This document shows, piece after piece, positions 36,149-44,553 of a DNA stretch of 64,000 bases. The stretch's first letter is position 1. Each line of letters begins with the position of its first letter. Source of the stretch: Candidatus Izemoplasma sp. (GTDB lineage Bacteria > Bacillota_I > Bacilli_A > Izemoplasmatales > Izemoplasmataceae). Below the pieces are notes generated by a model. It did not search any database. It saw nothing but the letters and a program-made list of their open reading frames with translations, and was not told the origin of the DNA. Made by a program: the position numbers and the translations under genes. The stretch is from NCBI GenBank assembly GCA_021736205.1, contig JAIPGF010000001.1, positions 1 to 64,000 of the forward strand, given 5' to 3'.

Positions 36149-39100
36149 ATGATGAAACGTTTAGGACTATTAACGCTTTTATTCTTAATGGGATTGGCAT
36201 TATCAGGCTGTGATTTAATTCCCTCTGATATTGTCGACCGTGCAACAGAAGAATTATGTCGAGAAGACCCATCCCATGAGTTATGTACCGTAGATGATGT
36301 TGACGACATCAAAGAGACGGTTGCTGAAGAACTGGTTTTAGAAGCCGTTTCTGTGTTAAATGATGAGACCAACGACAGATGTGATGTGGTCTTTTCTATC
36401 ACGAATACAGACCTTTTAGATTCTTGTAAAGAAGGAACTTTATTACCTGATGATGTTGAATCATTTACAATACTAGAGTTCGAACAGGATGACGATACCT
36501 ATATTTTTAGGGGCTCTACAACCGAAGAAACCTTTTTAGAAATAAAAATTACAATAGGATCAGTAGATGGTGCAATGAGAATTACATCATTCACAACGTC
36601 TTTAATTGATGATCCTATGACTGATACACTCTCACTTGAAACGTTTGAAAGTTTAATCAAAGACTATTTTAATGATTATCTCGATGATACAATAAGTGAT
36701 TCAGTACTTGCTGAGATGTATTATGATTTTGAACTAAAGGATAGCTTTATTAACACAAGAAAAACATATCTATCAAATGAAGTTATGATCAACTTTATCA
36801 GCGCAACAATGATGGATGAAACCCTATTTGAAGTTACTTTTGAGATCGTGGAAAACGAAACAACACGTGTTAGCCAAGATATCAGAATTGAAGTTCAAAA
36901 TAATAAACCTACCACAAGTCTAAAGGTCTTAGATGAAGATTGTGATGACGATACTGTTATCGCCTGTCCTGGAGATGATGATGAACTTGTCACAGGAGAT
37001 GACGCAAATACCTTCATTTATAATTACTTCTTAGATTACCTGGACCCAGATATTTCAGATCAACAGTTTGCTGATATGTATCTAGGTGGCCAACTGGAAG
37101 ATGATTGGTCAGAAACAAGACAATACGATTTAGAAAACGACATTACCATTACAATTAAAGACATATTTTTTAATGATAATAATGAATTTCTTGTCGAATA
37201 TGAATATCAAGACGGGGATGATTTACTCCTAAGAAAACGTCCTGGTAGAATTAGAAAACGTCCTGATATGCTCCAAGCGGAATGGGATAGTCTGATTGAT
37301 GAAAGTTATGTAGTTGATGAAAACTACGGAAAAGAACTCATTCAACAATTTATTAAAGATTATCAGAACTTAGACATATCTAATGAAGACTTGCTCAAAA
37401 CATATGGTCATGGTGATTTAGATGGCGATGGTCTAGATGATTTAGTACTTACTCGCCAAGAAGATCTAAAAAACGGACTAACAATTGAGGTAGATACAAG
37501 CACACCGTATCTTACATTTGGATTGTTTACAGTCAATATTACTTTAACCCAAGGGGATACACAAGTAAGAAAACAACTCTCCTTTATGTTTAAAGAAATA
37601 GACAAAGCATCCCCTAGTATCTACATGGTCTCTGACCCTGAAAACTTAGATTGTGATGACGATGATGATGGTATTTTCACTTGTGAAATTGATGATACAC
37701 TTGACCTAGAAGCTGTTGAAAACTATTTAAATCAATATATCGATGACTTTCTAGATCCCACACTAACTGATCAACAATTAGCTGATAAGTATTTCAATGG
37801 CAATCTGAGACACAATTGGCTTGAATCTATACCAAGACAACACATTATAGAGACAGAAACGTCTCTATTAATAGACACTATTTATTTAAATGATGATAAT
37901 GAGTTTGCCGCTGAAATAATAGATGACGACACAAAAGATATTTTAGTAGTTGTGCCAGGTAGAGGGTATCATAATCACCTATCAATTAAAAAAGGCTATG
38001 ATCACTATCAAGCAAAACAAAGTTCATTGATTATTGATGAAGATTATGCCAAAGAGTTTATAATCCAATTTCTTGAAGATTTTCAAAACCGAGATATCTC
38101 TGATGAAGCATTACTAACAATGTATACAAATGGTGATGTAGATGGTGATGGTTTAGATGATTTAGTGGATACGCGTCAAGAAGATCTAGAAAACGGACTA
38201 ACAATTGATGTAGATACAGACACCCCATACCTTACATTTGGGTTGTTCACAGTCAATATTACATTGAAACAAGAAGATACACAAGAAACCAAACAACTCT
38301 CCTTTGTCTTAAAAGACTTAGATAAAGCATCTCCTTATATCGCAAAAATAATTACCGGTAGTGGCGATTGTGATGACCATGATCCTAGTGCTTGGGTTTG
38401 CGTAGGAGATGACACATTAAATGAAGAAGATGTGAACACCTTTGTAGAAACCTATTATTCAGATTATTTAGACCCAGACCTATCAGATCAAGCATTTGCC
38501 GATAAATATGATGGGACAGAATTTGAAGATGATTGGTCAGAAACAAGACAATACGATTTAGAAAACGACATTACCATTACAATTAAAGACATATTTTTTA
38601 ATGATAATAATGAATTTCTTGTCGAATATGAATATCAAGACGGGGATGACTTACTCCTAAGAAAACGTCCTGGTAGAGCAAAATATGGGGATATAACACT
38701 TAAAAAAAGCTATGTTCTTGATGATCCGATAGATTCAAGTCTTATTCTTGATCAAGCTTATGCAAAAGAATTTATCCAACAATTCTTTAATGATTATCAA
38801 AATCTAGAAATTAGTACTGAAGCATTTCTAGAACAATATTTTTCAGATCAAACAAGGGATGTGCCTACGGTAATTACACAGCAGGGTCGATTAAATGATT
38901 CAGAAATAAATTTAGGGTTTAATACACCTTATGTAACATTTGGACAGTTTACAGTTGATGTAACTATTATCGTAGACAACAAGCAAACAACCAAGCAACT
39001 TTCATTTATGATAAAAGAGATAGATAAGGCGTCGCCTGAACTTTACTTTATTAACCCATCTGGAGAAGATGATTGTAAACTAATAAATGATCGATGTGAA

Positions 39101-39448
39101 GTGATCAGTGACTCTGATATGGTTCTTAGTCATATGCGAAATTTTATAGATAGTTATAATAATCCAACAGTCACAAATGATGAGCTAAACAATCACATAT
39201 TAGGCTATCTCTCTATCTTAAATACGCGTAACGAAGATCTAGATGCAAATTTAATATGGACACTAAGTGAAACGATAAGACCATTAGAAGATGACTTCTT
39301 CTTAATACAACTACAAGCAGAAACATCAGATGGTGTTCTTGTCCACCGTGACTTAGCAGCTAGAGTTTATTTTGATGGTACACATGTATATATCAGAGAA
39401 AATAGATTATTAGATAGTTGCATTTTCAACATTACAGCTTGTGAATAG
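36149..39448 (+). CDS. large repeat-containing lipoprotein (1099 aa)
   Basis: Signal peptide with lipobox LALSGC (Cys at about residue 21). The mature protein is strongly acidic and built from an alternating pair of modules repeating about every 240 residues. Module A has DYLDPxISDQxFADxY, DDWSETRQYDLEND and DDLLLRKRPGR; module B has FIKDYQNLDISNExLLxxY, a DxDGDGLDDL loop, and LTFGLFTVNIT with KQLSF and DKASP. The DxDGDGLDD loop (twice intact) looks like an EF-hand/dockerin-type calcium site. It is probably exposed on the outer face of the membrane. Function unknown. Confidence 0.85.
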   Translation: MMKRLGLLTLLFLMGLALSGCDLIPSDIVDRATEELCREDPSHELCTVDDVDDIKETVAEELVLEAVSVLNDETNDRCDVVFSITNTDLLDSCKEGTLLPDDVESFTILEFEQDDDTYIFRGSTTEETFLEIKITIGSVDGAMRITSFTTSLIDDPMTDTLSLETFESLIKDYFNDYLDDTISDSVLAEMYYDFELKDSFINTRKTYLSNEVMINFISATMMDETLFEVTFEIVENETTRVSQDIRIEVQNNKPTTSLKVLDEDCDDDTVIACPGDDDELVTGDDANTFIYNYFLDYLDPDISDQQFADMYLGGQLEDDWSETRQYDLENDITITIKDIFFNDNNEFLVEYEYQDGDDLLLRKRPGRIRKRPDMLQAEWDSLIDESYVVDENYGKELIQQFIKDYQNLDISNEDLLKTYGHGDLDGDGLDDLVLTRQEDLKNGLTIEVDTSTPYLTFGLFTVNITLTQGDTQVRKQLSFMFKEIDKASPSIYMVSDPENLDCDDDDDGIFTCEIDDTLDLEAVENYLNQYIDDFLDPTLTDQQLADKYFNGNLRHNWLESIPRQHIIETETSLLIDTIYLNDDNEFAAEIIDDDTKDILVVVPGRGYHNHLSIKKGYDHYQAKQSSLIIDEDYAKEFIIQFLEDFQNRDISDEALLTMYTNGDVDGDGLDDLVDTRQEDLENGLTIDVDTDTPYLTFGLFTVNITLKQEDTQETKQLSFVLKDLDKASPYIAKIITGSGDCDDHDPSAWVCVGDDTLNEEDVNTFVETYYSDYLDPDLSDQAFADKYDGTEFEDDWSETRQYDLENDITITIKDIFFNDNNEFLVEYEYQDGDDLLLRKRPGRAKYGDITLKKSYVLDDPIDSSLILDQAYAKEFIQQFFNDYQNLEISTEAFLEQYFSDQTRDVPTVITQQGRLNDSEINLGFNTPYVTFGQFTVDVTIIVDNKQTTKQLSFMIKEIDKASPELYFINPSGEDDCKLINDRCEVISDSDMVLSHMRNFIDSYNNPTVTNDELNNHILGYLSILNTRNEDLDANLIWTLSETIRPLEDDFFLIQLQAETSDGVLVHRDLAARVYFDGTHVYIRENRLLDSCIFNITACE
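37097..37249 (+). repeat. 153-bp repeat within the lipoprotein gene, copy 1
   Basis: Nearly identical (one visible mismatch, GAT/GAC) to 38525-38677. Both encode the DDWSETRQYDLENDITITIK to RKRPGR part of module A. Confidence 0.95.
38525..38677 (+). repeat. 153-bp repeat within the lipoprotein gene, copy 2
   Basis: Second copy of the segment at 37097; the spacing of 1428 bp equals two module pairs and keeps the reading frame. The flanking module sequence is much less conserved. Confidence 0.95.
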
Positions 39449-39577
39449 ATGATATAAAATACACTTTTAAAAAGGATACCTATGTATAAAATGAAACCTA
39501 TAAAATGGACACTTAAAAAAAAGAGTGAAAATTTTATAGGTTTTTACTATACTTAAACTAGAAAGAGGTAATAACAT

Positions 39578-39858
39578 AGGAAAACATTACTTTACTGAAA
39601 AACAAATAGCTAACTTAAAAGCGAATGAATATGTGAAAAAGGTTTCTAAGAAGGCAATTACATACACTGATGCCTTTAAAACACACGTTGTATTAGAACT
39701 AGAAAATGGGAAAAACCCAAAACTAATTTTTAGTCAAGCAGGATTTGATATTAAGGTTCTAAAAGAACGAAGAATTAAGAGTGCCTGCGATCGATGGAGA
39801 CGGCAATATAAAGAAGGTGGACTTGGAAGGTTACGGGATACAAGACGAACACAGCCAA
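39578..39858 (+). pseudogene. IS3-family transposase orfA remnant
   Basis: Reads GKHYFTEKQIANLKANEYVK then KVSKKAITYTDAFKTHVVLE and KERRIKSACDRWRRQYKEGG then LGRLRDTRRT, the helix-turn-helix OrfA of an IS150-like IS3 element. The expected ATG before GKHYFTEKQ is ATA. The sequence stops at about 39850, where it runs into tnpB sequence on the other strand; orfB is absent. Inactive. Confidence 0.8.
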
Positions 39859-39931
39859 ATGTTTTTTTAAACAAGATTTACTGTGTTTTGGTTGGATAAA
39901 TCCTGACTTTATATCCCCTATTCAGTTTCAC
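39852..39931 (-). pseudogene. tnpB N-terminal remnant
   Basis: The reverse strand reads VKLNRGYKVRIYPTKTQ, then a stop codon (TAA), then ILFKKTFG. This is the typical TnpB N-terminus (KGYKVRIYPTKEQ-x-LFKKTFG), preceded by AAGGGGTG as a ribosome site. It is cut at the IS3 remnant after about 27 residues. With the fragment at 28846 it marks the two ends of one tnpB now about 10.8 kb apart. Confidence 0.85.
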
Positions 39932-39935
39932 ATAA

Positions 39936-40247
39936 ATCACCCCTTAACTTATTTATTAGCTTGGGTTTCTATATATTTTTTTATCACTTTAGTAGTGACA
40001 CTATCCAATGTCAGTAAACAGATGATAATACAATTTGAGTACTGTATGATTATTGTCACATTCCAAATGAAAATAGACCTTTCGAAAATGAATACCTATA
40101 CTATTATCATACCATAATTTAACCTTTGTCTCTATCTTATCAAGTTGAAAAAATTCAAAGAAAAGTGAACCGAAAATCGGTTCAATTCATCCCCCACTTA
40201 TGATATACTCAATATCCTTGAACAGGGAGTTTTTTTGAACATATTGG
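39936..40247 (-). other. left end of the tnpB element, no gene
   Basis: 312 bp between the tnpB start and the hcp junction. On the reverse strand it begins CCAATATGTTC beside TTTAT, contains a perfect hairpin TGAACCGA/TCGGTTCA with a 3-base loop (40166-40184), and carries a promoter-like TTGATAAGATAG...TATGATAAT before tnpB. No open frame of note is present, and no tnpA. Confidence 0.7.
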
Positions 40248-40934
40248 ATAAAGATAAAGTATTTACAACAGGCAATACAGGACATGATGAATTCACTTAT
40301 ATTGAAGAAAAAGTTGGCGTTAAAGATTTCAGTAAACTGATTGAAATAGCGAAACAATCAACCCCGCCCAAAGAACTTGAAACAGGGTCTATTACTGGAG
40401 GCTTTGCACATAATCAACTATCCAAATTATCAGACACTATCGCAAATAATATAAATGATGGCAGTATTAAACAATTTTTTGTGATGGCTGGGTGTGATGG
40501 ACGTAGTTCCAAACGATCCTACTATACCAACTTTGCCAAAGGTCTACCAGATGATACCGTTATTTTGACATCTGGATGTGCAAAATTTAAATATAACAAA
40601 CTACATTTAGGAGACATCAATGACATCCCATGTGTATTAGATGCAGGTCAATGTAATGACTCTTATAGTCTTGTTGTTACGGCGTTAAATCTTGCAGAGA
40701 TATACGAGTGTGACTTCATGAACTACCGATTTCATATAACATAGCATGGTATGAACAAAAAGCTGTCATTGTATTATTATCACTGTTACATTTAGGGGTG
40801 AAAAATATTAAATGGGGCCAACATTACCGTCGTTTTTAAGTGAGAATGTTGCATCGTTTTTAATTGATAATTTTAACTTATCTACTATTTCATCTGTAAA
40901 AGAGGATTTAGATAAAATGTTAAACCAACAGTAA
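40248..40934 (+). pseudogene. hcp: hybrid cluster protein, C-terminal fragment
   Basis: Begins ATAAAGATAAAGTATTT and continues as [57 protein letters not shown] and [13 protein letters not shown], the cysteines of which hold the hybrid cluster. A frameshift near 40725 is followed by [20 protein letters not shown]. Another near 40835 precedes [20 protein letters not shown] and the end LDKMLNQQ with TAA at 40932. It has no start or promoter of its own. Confidence 0.93.
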
Positions 40935-40958
40935 AATTATATCATTGCTTTACCAAAT

Positions 40959-40988
40959 AAAAAGTACGGAAAATTTTCCGTACTTTTT
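40959..40988. terminator. bidirectional terminator between hcp and the methyltransferase gene
   Basis: AAAAAGTACGGAAAA and TTTTCCGTACTTTTT form a perfect palindrome serving both convergent genes. Confidence 0.9.
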
Positions 40989-40991
40989 ATT

Positions 40992-42872
40992 TTATTTACT
41001 TGCAACAACAATCAAATGGAACGATGAATCAGATACATAAGGTTTTGTATCAAATGAGCCATAGCTTTTGATTTTTGTATAGCCTATTTGACGCATGAGT
41101 TTAAATAATTCTTTAGATTGAATTGGATAAAGTTGTTGTGTCATGGTAAGTGTTTCTTTGGGCGTTTCTAATTTAGTATTAAAGATGATATTGGTTTCTT
41201 TAAAGTCATAAGATCGCTCAAATGTTATAGAGTCTCTTTTTATGGTTGGTAAGGAGGTTATGTATTGATTTAATATGCGGTCATAATTAATAATTTGAAT
41301 GATTATTTTCCCTGAATCTTTTAGAGCTCTATAACAACTTTCTAAAAGTTGTTTAATCGCTTTTTCATTTTTGGCATGAACTAAGGTATTACCAACTATA
41401 TAAATACCACTGTAGATGTTATTTTCTGATATATCAATCATATTCTGTACAGAGAAATCGATATTATTCATGTCTTTTTTGTTTGCGAGTTCTATCATTT
41501 TTTCATTTAGATCAATTGCTTTAATCGGACGTTTTTTAGCGGCAAGTGCAATGGCTGTTTCGCCAGTGGCACATCCAATATCTAAGATAGTTCCTTCTGC
41601 TTTAAGTTGTGTATCTAAAAATGATACTTTTTCACTATTTAATGGGAATACCTCATCATAATAGTCAGCGAATCGATTATACATTTGGTCCGTTTCATCT
41701 AATAAACGTTTCTCACCAGAGAGTGCATTAATATGTGTAATATCTTGCGACACTTCTAATACACCTTTATATGTTTTTTCTTTATCTCTAACGGCATAAT
41801 ACGTAATGTATAAATAACTTTCCTTAAAGTGAATATAAAACTCAGCAAAATCTCGTCTACCTTGTTTGAAATCATCAACAATTTTTTTAACAATATGAAC
41901 ACTTTTAGGGGGATGACAGTTTTCAACGAGTCTGCCTATGATAGAAGGACTTCGTGGAAAATGACGTTCTTTACGGTCGTTAAAGTATTGGACTTTATTA
42001 TCTTCATTAACATATGTGATATCGAGTGGGATATGATTCAAAATTAAACCAACTTGTTTCATGGATAAATATCCTGTCTTACAATCAAATAAACTGTCAC
42101 TACTTTTTGAATCTTTTGTGCGTGTTTTTTGCGGAGGTTTTGGTGTAATAAAGGCAAAGCCATGATCAAACACTTCTTCTACCATGAGATTTAGTTTTCG
42201 TTTAGTTAGTACTTGATGGGCGATAGGTAAGAGGATTAACTCATGTTTTTGTAAAATCCCATAAATTAAAAAATAATACTCACCAATAAGTGTTTGAAAT
42301 GCATCCTTATCAAAAGGAGATGCATTAATTAGATTAAGTAATTTTTTTCGAATGTTTCTTCCATCATTATGAAGTGACCAAAGCACTTTTAACGGCATGG
42401 AAGAAGGAACAATGTCTTCTAATGATGAAAATAAAATATTTTCTCGTTTTTCAAATAGTAAGTTAATATCGGCTGCTTTTTCTAATGTTTTTTTGATAGT
42501 TGATTTGCTTTTTAAAAGTGTATCTTTTTTTAATGATGATTTGAGTGTGTCTAACAAAGAACGCACGGCGTCATTTTCTTCTATGCATAAGAAAAAATAA
42601 CGATGTGTATATTCAGGAAGTTTACTTTCTAGTGATTGATAAAACAAATTAACAAATTTATCAGCTGTTTGTTTGATATCGGCCATCGATTTAGTTGTTT
42701 TTTGGCCATAAAATTCCGTAAAAAATAAATCAATCGCCGTCACACTTCTAATAGTTTTTTTATAGTCTTCAAACAATGCTTTTTTTTCTTTAGAATTATT
42801 GGCTGCTTCTAGATGTTTCATAAATGTATTTAACTGGTTGATATGTTCCTTATCATAACTAAATGTTTCCAT
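40992..42872 (-). CDS. hemerythrin-like/PAS sensor fused to a SAM-dependent methyltransferase
   Basis: 626 aa. Residues ~1-240 are all-helical and resemble the DUF438/hemerythrin-like region of the neighbouring gene. Residues ~265-385 form a PAS domain with LILNHIPLDITYVNEDNKVQYFNDRK (its start) and a VENCHPPKS motif. It ends in GEKRLLDE, exactly where the neighbour's protein ends. A class I methyltransferase follows (~390-626) with the SAM loop TILDIGCATGETAIAL, AIDLNEKMIELA and IIQIINYDRIL. The substrate is unknown. It is the last gene of an operon with ybaN-like and DUF438 genes. Confidence 0.85.
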   Translation of the reverse strand: METFSYDKEHINQLNTFMKHLEAANNSKEKKALFEDYKKTIRSVTAIDLFFTEFYGQKTTKSMADIKQTADKFVNLFYQSLESKLPEYTHRYFFLCIEENDAVRSLLDTLKSSLKKDTLLKSKSTIKKTLEKAADINLLFEKRENILFSSLEDIVPSSMPLKVLWSLHNDGRNIRKKLLNLINASPFDKDAFQTLIGEYYFLIYGILQKHELILLPIAHQVLTKRKLNLMVEEVFDHGFAFITPKPPQKTRTKDSKSSDSLFDCKTGYLSMKQVGLILNHIPLDITYVNEDNKVQYFNDRKERHFPRSPSIIGRLVENCHPPKSVHIVKKIVDDFKQGRRDFAEFYIHFKESYLYITYYAVRDKEKTYKGVLEVSQDITHINALSGEKRLLDETDQMYNRFADYYDEVFPLNSEKVSFLDTQLKAEGTILDIGCATGETAIALAAKKRPIKAIDLNEKMIELANKKDMNNIDFSVQNMIDISENNIYSGIYIVGNTLVHAKNEKAIKQLLESCYRALKDSGKIIIQIINYDRILNQYITSLPTIKRDSITFERSYDFKETNIIFNTKLETPKETLTMTQQLYPIQSKELFKLMRQIGYTKIKSYGSFDTKPYVSDSSFHLIVVASK

Positions 42873-42905
42873 AAATCCCTCCTTGTAATACTAGGCTACA
42901 GTGAT

Positions 42906-43274
42906 CTAATGTGATTTTTCTTTAATCTTAATGTGTGTTTGAAAATAATAATATTTTATGAGTACAAGTACAACAATCAAGACTTTAAGATAGATACTAT
43001 TCACAGATAAAAATGATATAACCATGATTATATCTACAAAAATAAGCAATGTCCATTTTTTCTTTCTTGTCATAGATTTTGTTTTAATGAACTCTTCTAG
43101 GTGGTTTTTATAAAGCGTTTTTGATTGAAACCAATCAGAAAAACGTTTTGATCCTTTTCCGAAAAAATATGCTGTCAAGAGTAAAAAGGGGGTTGTGGGT
43201 AATACGGGTAATACAACCCCAACTGCTCCAATTGCTAATGTTGTAAAGCCTAAACTAACATATAAAATACGCAT
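42906..43274 (-). CDS. YbaN/DUF454 family membrane protein
   Basis: 122 aa. The N-terminal blocks LGFTTLAIGAVGVVLPVLPTTP and FFGKGSKRFSDWF are the DUF454 signature, with two to three membrane segments. Function unknown; in other bacteria the family is often near Fnr-type or redox genes. The start overlaps the stop of the DUF438 gene by one base, so coupling is certain. Confidence 0.9.
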   Translation of the reverse strand: MRILYVSLGFTTLAIGAVGVVLPVLPTTPFLLLTAYFFGKGSKRFSDWFQSKTLYKNHLEEFIKTKSMTRKKKWTLLIFVDIIMVISFLSVNSIYLKVLIVVLVLIKYYYFQTHIKIKEKSH

Positions 43275-44491
43275 TATTCATCAAGAAGACGTTTCTCGCC
43301 TTCTAGGTCTTTAATGGGCTTTATATCTTGTGTGAGTTCTAAAGTGCCCAAAAAGTTATTATTTTTATCTCTGATGGCATAATATCTAATGTGGGCAAAT
43401 ACCTCACCCATTTTAATCCAAAAGTCTTCGTGGTCTTTTTCCCCTGTTTCAAAACGACGAACTATCTCTTCTACCACATCAACACTTTGTGGTGGATGAC
43501 ACATACTCACATGTCGTCCTAAAATAGTTTTGGGACGATCAAACATACGTTCTTTGCCTTGTGTGAAATATTTTACATGACCCTCTTTATCGACAAATGT
43601 CATATCAAAAGGAACAGTATTTAGTATCGAATTAACTTCTTCTTGGGATAACGTCCCTGCATCGAATAAAACTTCACCAGACGCATTGGTTTCTTCGGTT
43701 GTTGTTTCTTTGTTTTCGGTCATGTCATCATCTTGTTTTGCCCATTTATGTTTAGGCGGTTCTAAGAAATATTTCATCTCTTGACTAGCTTCATCGATTA
43801 AAATAAATTGATACAAGTTAACATTATCAATTAACATCGGAATTAATATATTATTTTCTTTGGTTACCATATCTTTCACTTTTTCAAGTGTGATTTTTAT
43901 ATCGGGATTAAGCGCTTCTAGATCACATTCTTCAGAAGCCAATTCTTTTATAACATCTTTGATGCCGTCTCTAATTTGATTATCTACACCCCACATAACT
44001 TTGGGGACAGACGTAATGCCAGCTTTTTCGATTTGTGGGAAGAAGAGGTTTTCTTTTCGCGCATAATGATAATCAACTTCACTTAAACGTTCAAATCCAA
44101 TTCTTAACATTAGTTGTGCTGTTTTGGATGTATCATCTAAATAGGGGACTATTTCTTCTTCTATCAGTGTTAAAATACGGTCGTTTTCTTCCATTAAAAC
44201 TTGCAGAGGATGTCCTTTTATCTCAGTGATTTCGTTTGTTTTATGGATATCTGAGATTGATCCCTGAAATACGCTTGCGTGAACATCACATAAATTTTCA
44301 ACTTCTTCTATCGGCATACCTTCTTCAATTAAGTTATGCTCCATTTTAGTAATTTCATCTGTTGACACTGATTCAAAGTGTTTCTTAAATTCTTTTTTGG
44401 CTTCTTCTATGGGCATACCATCATGAATCTTTTTGATAATTTCTTTTAATTTTTCTTGTCTTTTTTGACTGTTGTTAATTAGTTCACTCAT
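43274..44491 (-). CDS. DUF438/hemerythrin-like/PAS protein
   Basis: 405 aa in three parts. A DUF438 domain (residues ~10-80: GMPIEEAKKEFKKHFESVS) is followed by a hemerythrin-like helical bundle (~90-215) with HPLQVLMEENDRIL, DYHYARKENLFFP and metal-type His/Glu positions. The PAS domain (~280-395) has NTVPFDMTFVDKEGHVKYFT and RHVSMCHPPQSVD. The family pairs with Hcp and Fnr-type regulators in anaerobes and is thought to sense or handle NO or redox state. It is preceded by an Fnr-type operator at about -41. Confidence 0.9.
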   Translation of the reverse strand: MSELINNSQKRQEKLKEIIKKIHDGMPIEEAKKEFKKHFESVSTDEITKMEHNLIEEGMPIEEVENLCDVHASVFQGSISDIHKTNEITEIKGHPLQVLMEENDRILTLIEEEIVPYLDDTSKTAQLMLRIGFERLSEVDYHYARKENLFFPQIEKAGITSVPKVMWGVDNQIRDGIKDVIKELASEECDLEALNPDIKITLEKVKDMVTKENNILIPMLIDNVNLYQFILIDEASQEMKYFLEPPKHKWAKQDDDMTENKETTTEETNASGEVLFDAGTLSQEEVNSILNTVPFDMTFVDKEGHVKYFTQGKERMFDRPKTILGRHVSMCHPPQSVDVVEEIVRRFETGEKDHEDFWIKMGEVFAHIRYYAIRDKNNNFLGTLELTQDIKPIKDLEGEKRLLDE

Positions 44492-44509
44492 TCTATCACT
44501 CCTAACTGC

Positions 44510-44553
44510 AGTATATCACATTCATAGAAAAAAGCTGTGATTTTTATCACAGC
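44510..44553 (-). promoter_or_regulatory. Fnr-type operator and -10 box of the DUF438 operon, also a terminator stem for the regulator gene
   Basis: TGTGATAAAAATCACA (reverse strand, 44536-44551) lies within the palindrome GCTGTGAT/ATCACAGC. TATACT at 44510-44515 gives a start near 44503, so the operator centre is at about -40.5. The same stem is followed by TTTTTT on the reverse strand and overlaps the regulator's stop codon, so it can also end that transcript. Its core shares 12 of 14 bases with the hcp operator (reverse orientation GTGATAAATATCAA). Confidence 0.75.

Larger units (their letters stand above)
28712..40247 (-). mobile_element. 11.5-kb insertion in hcp bounded by IS200/IS605-type (tnpB) ends
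   Basis: The right end (28712) is the tip of an RE/omega-RNA-like segment read on the reverse strand, ending GGGAGTAGGTTCAC. The left end (40247) starts CCAATATGTTC and abuts TTTAT, a plausible target-adjacent motif. Removing 28712-40247 joins hcp as ...GATACCT + ATAAAGATAAAG..., giving Asp-Thr-Tyr-Lys-Asp-Lys in frame, as expected for Hcp. There is no target duplication, as is usual for this family. tnpB remnants lie inside both ends; about 10.8 kb of other genes fills the space between. No tnpA is visible. Confidence 0.8.

Noticed and set aside
36149-39448. CRISPR or tandem DNA repeat array in the lipoprotein gene.
   Set aside because: The repeats are long coding modules in one open frame, not short direct repeats with unique spacers.
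40143-40190. Hairpin TGAACCGA/TCGGTTCA as a Rho-independent terminator.
   Set aside because: No T-run follows on either strand; position within the left end of the tnpB element explains it better.
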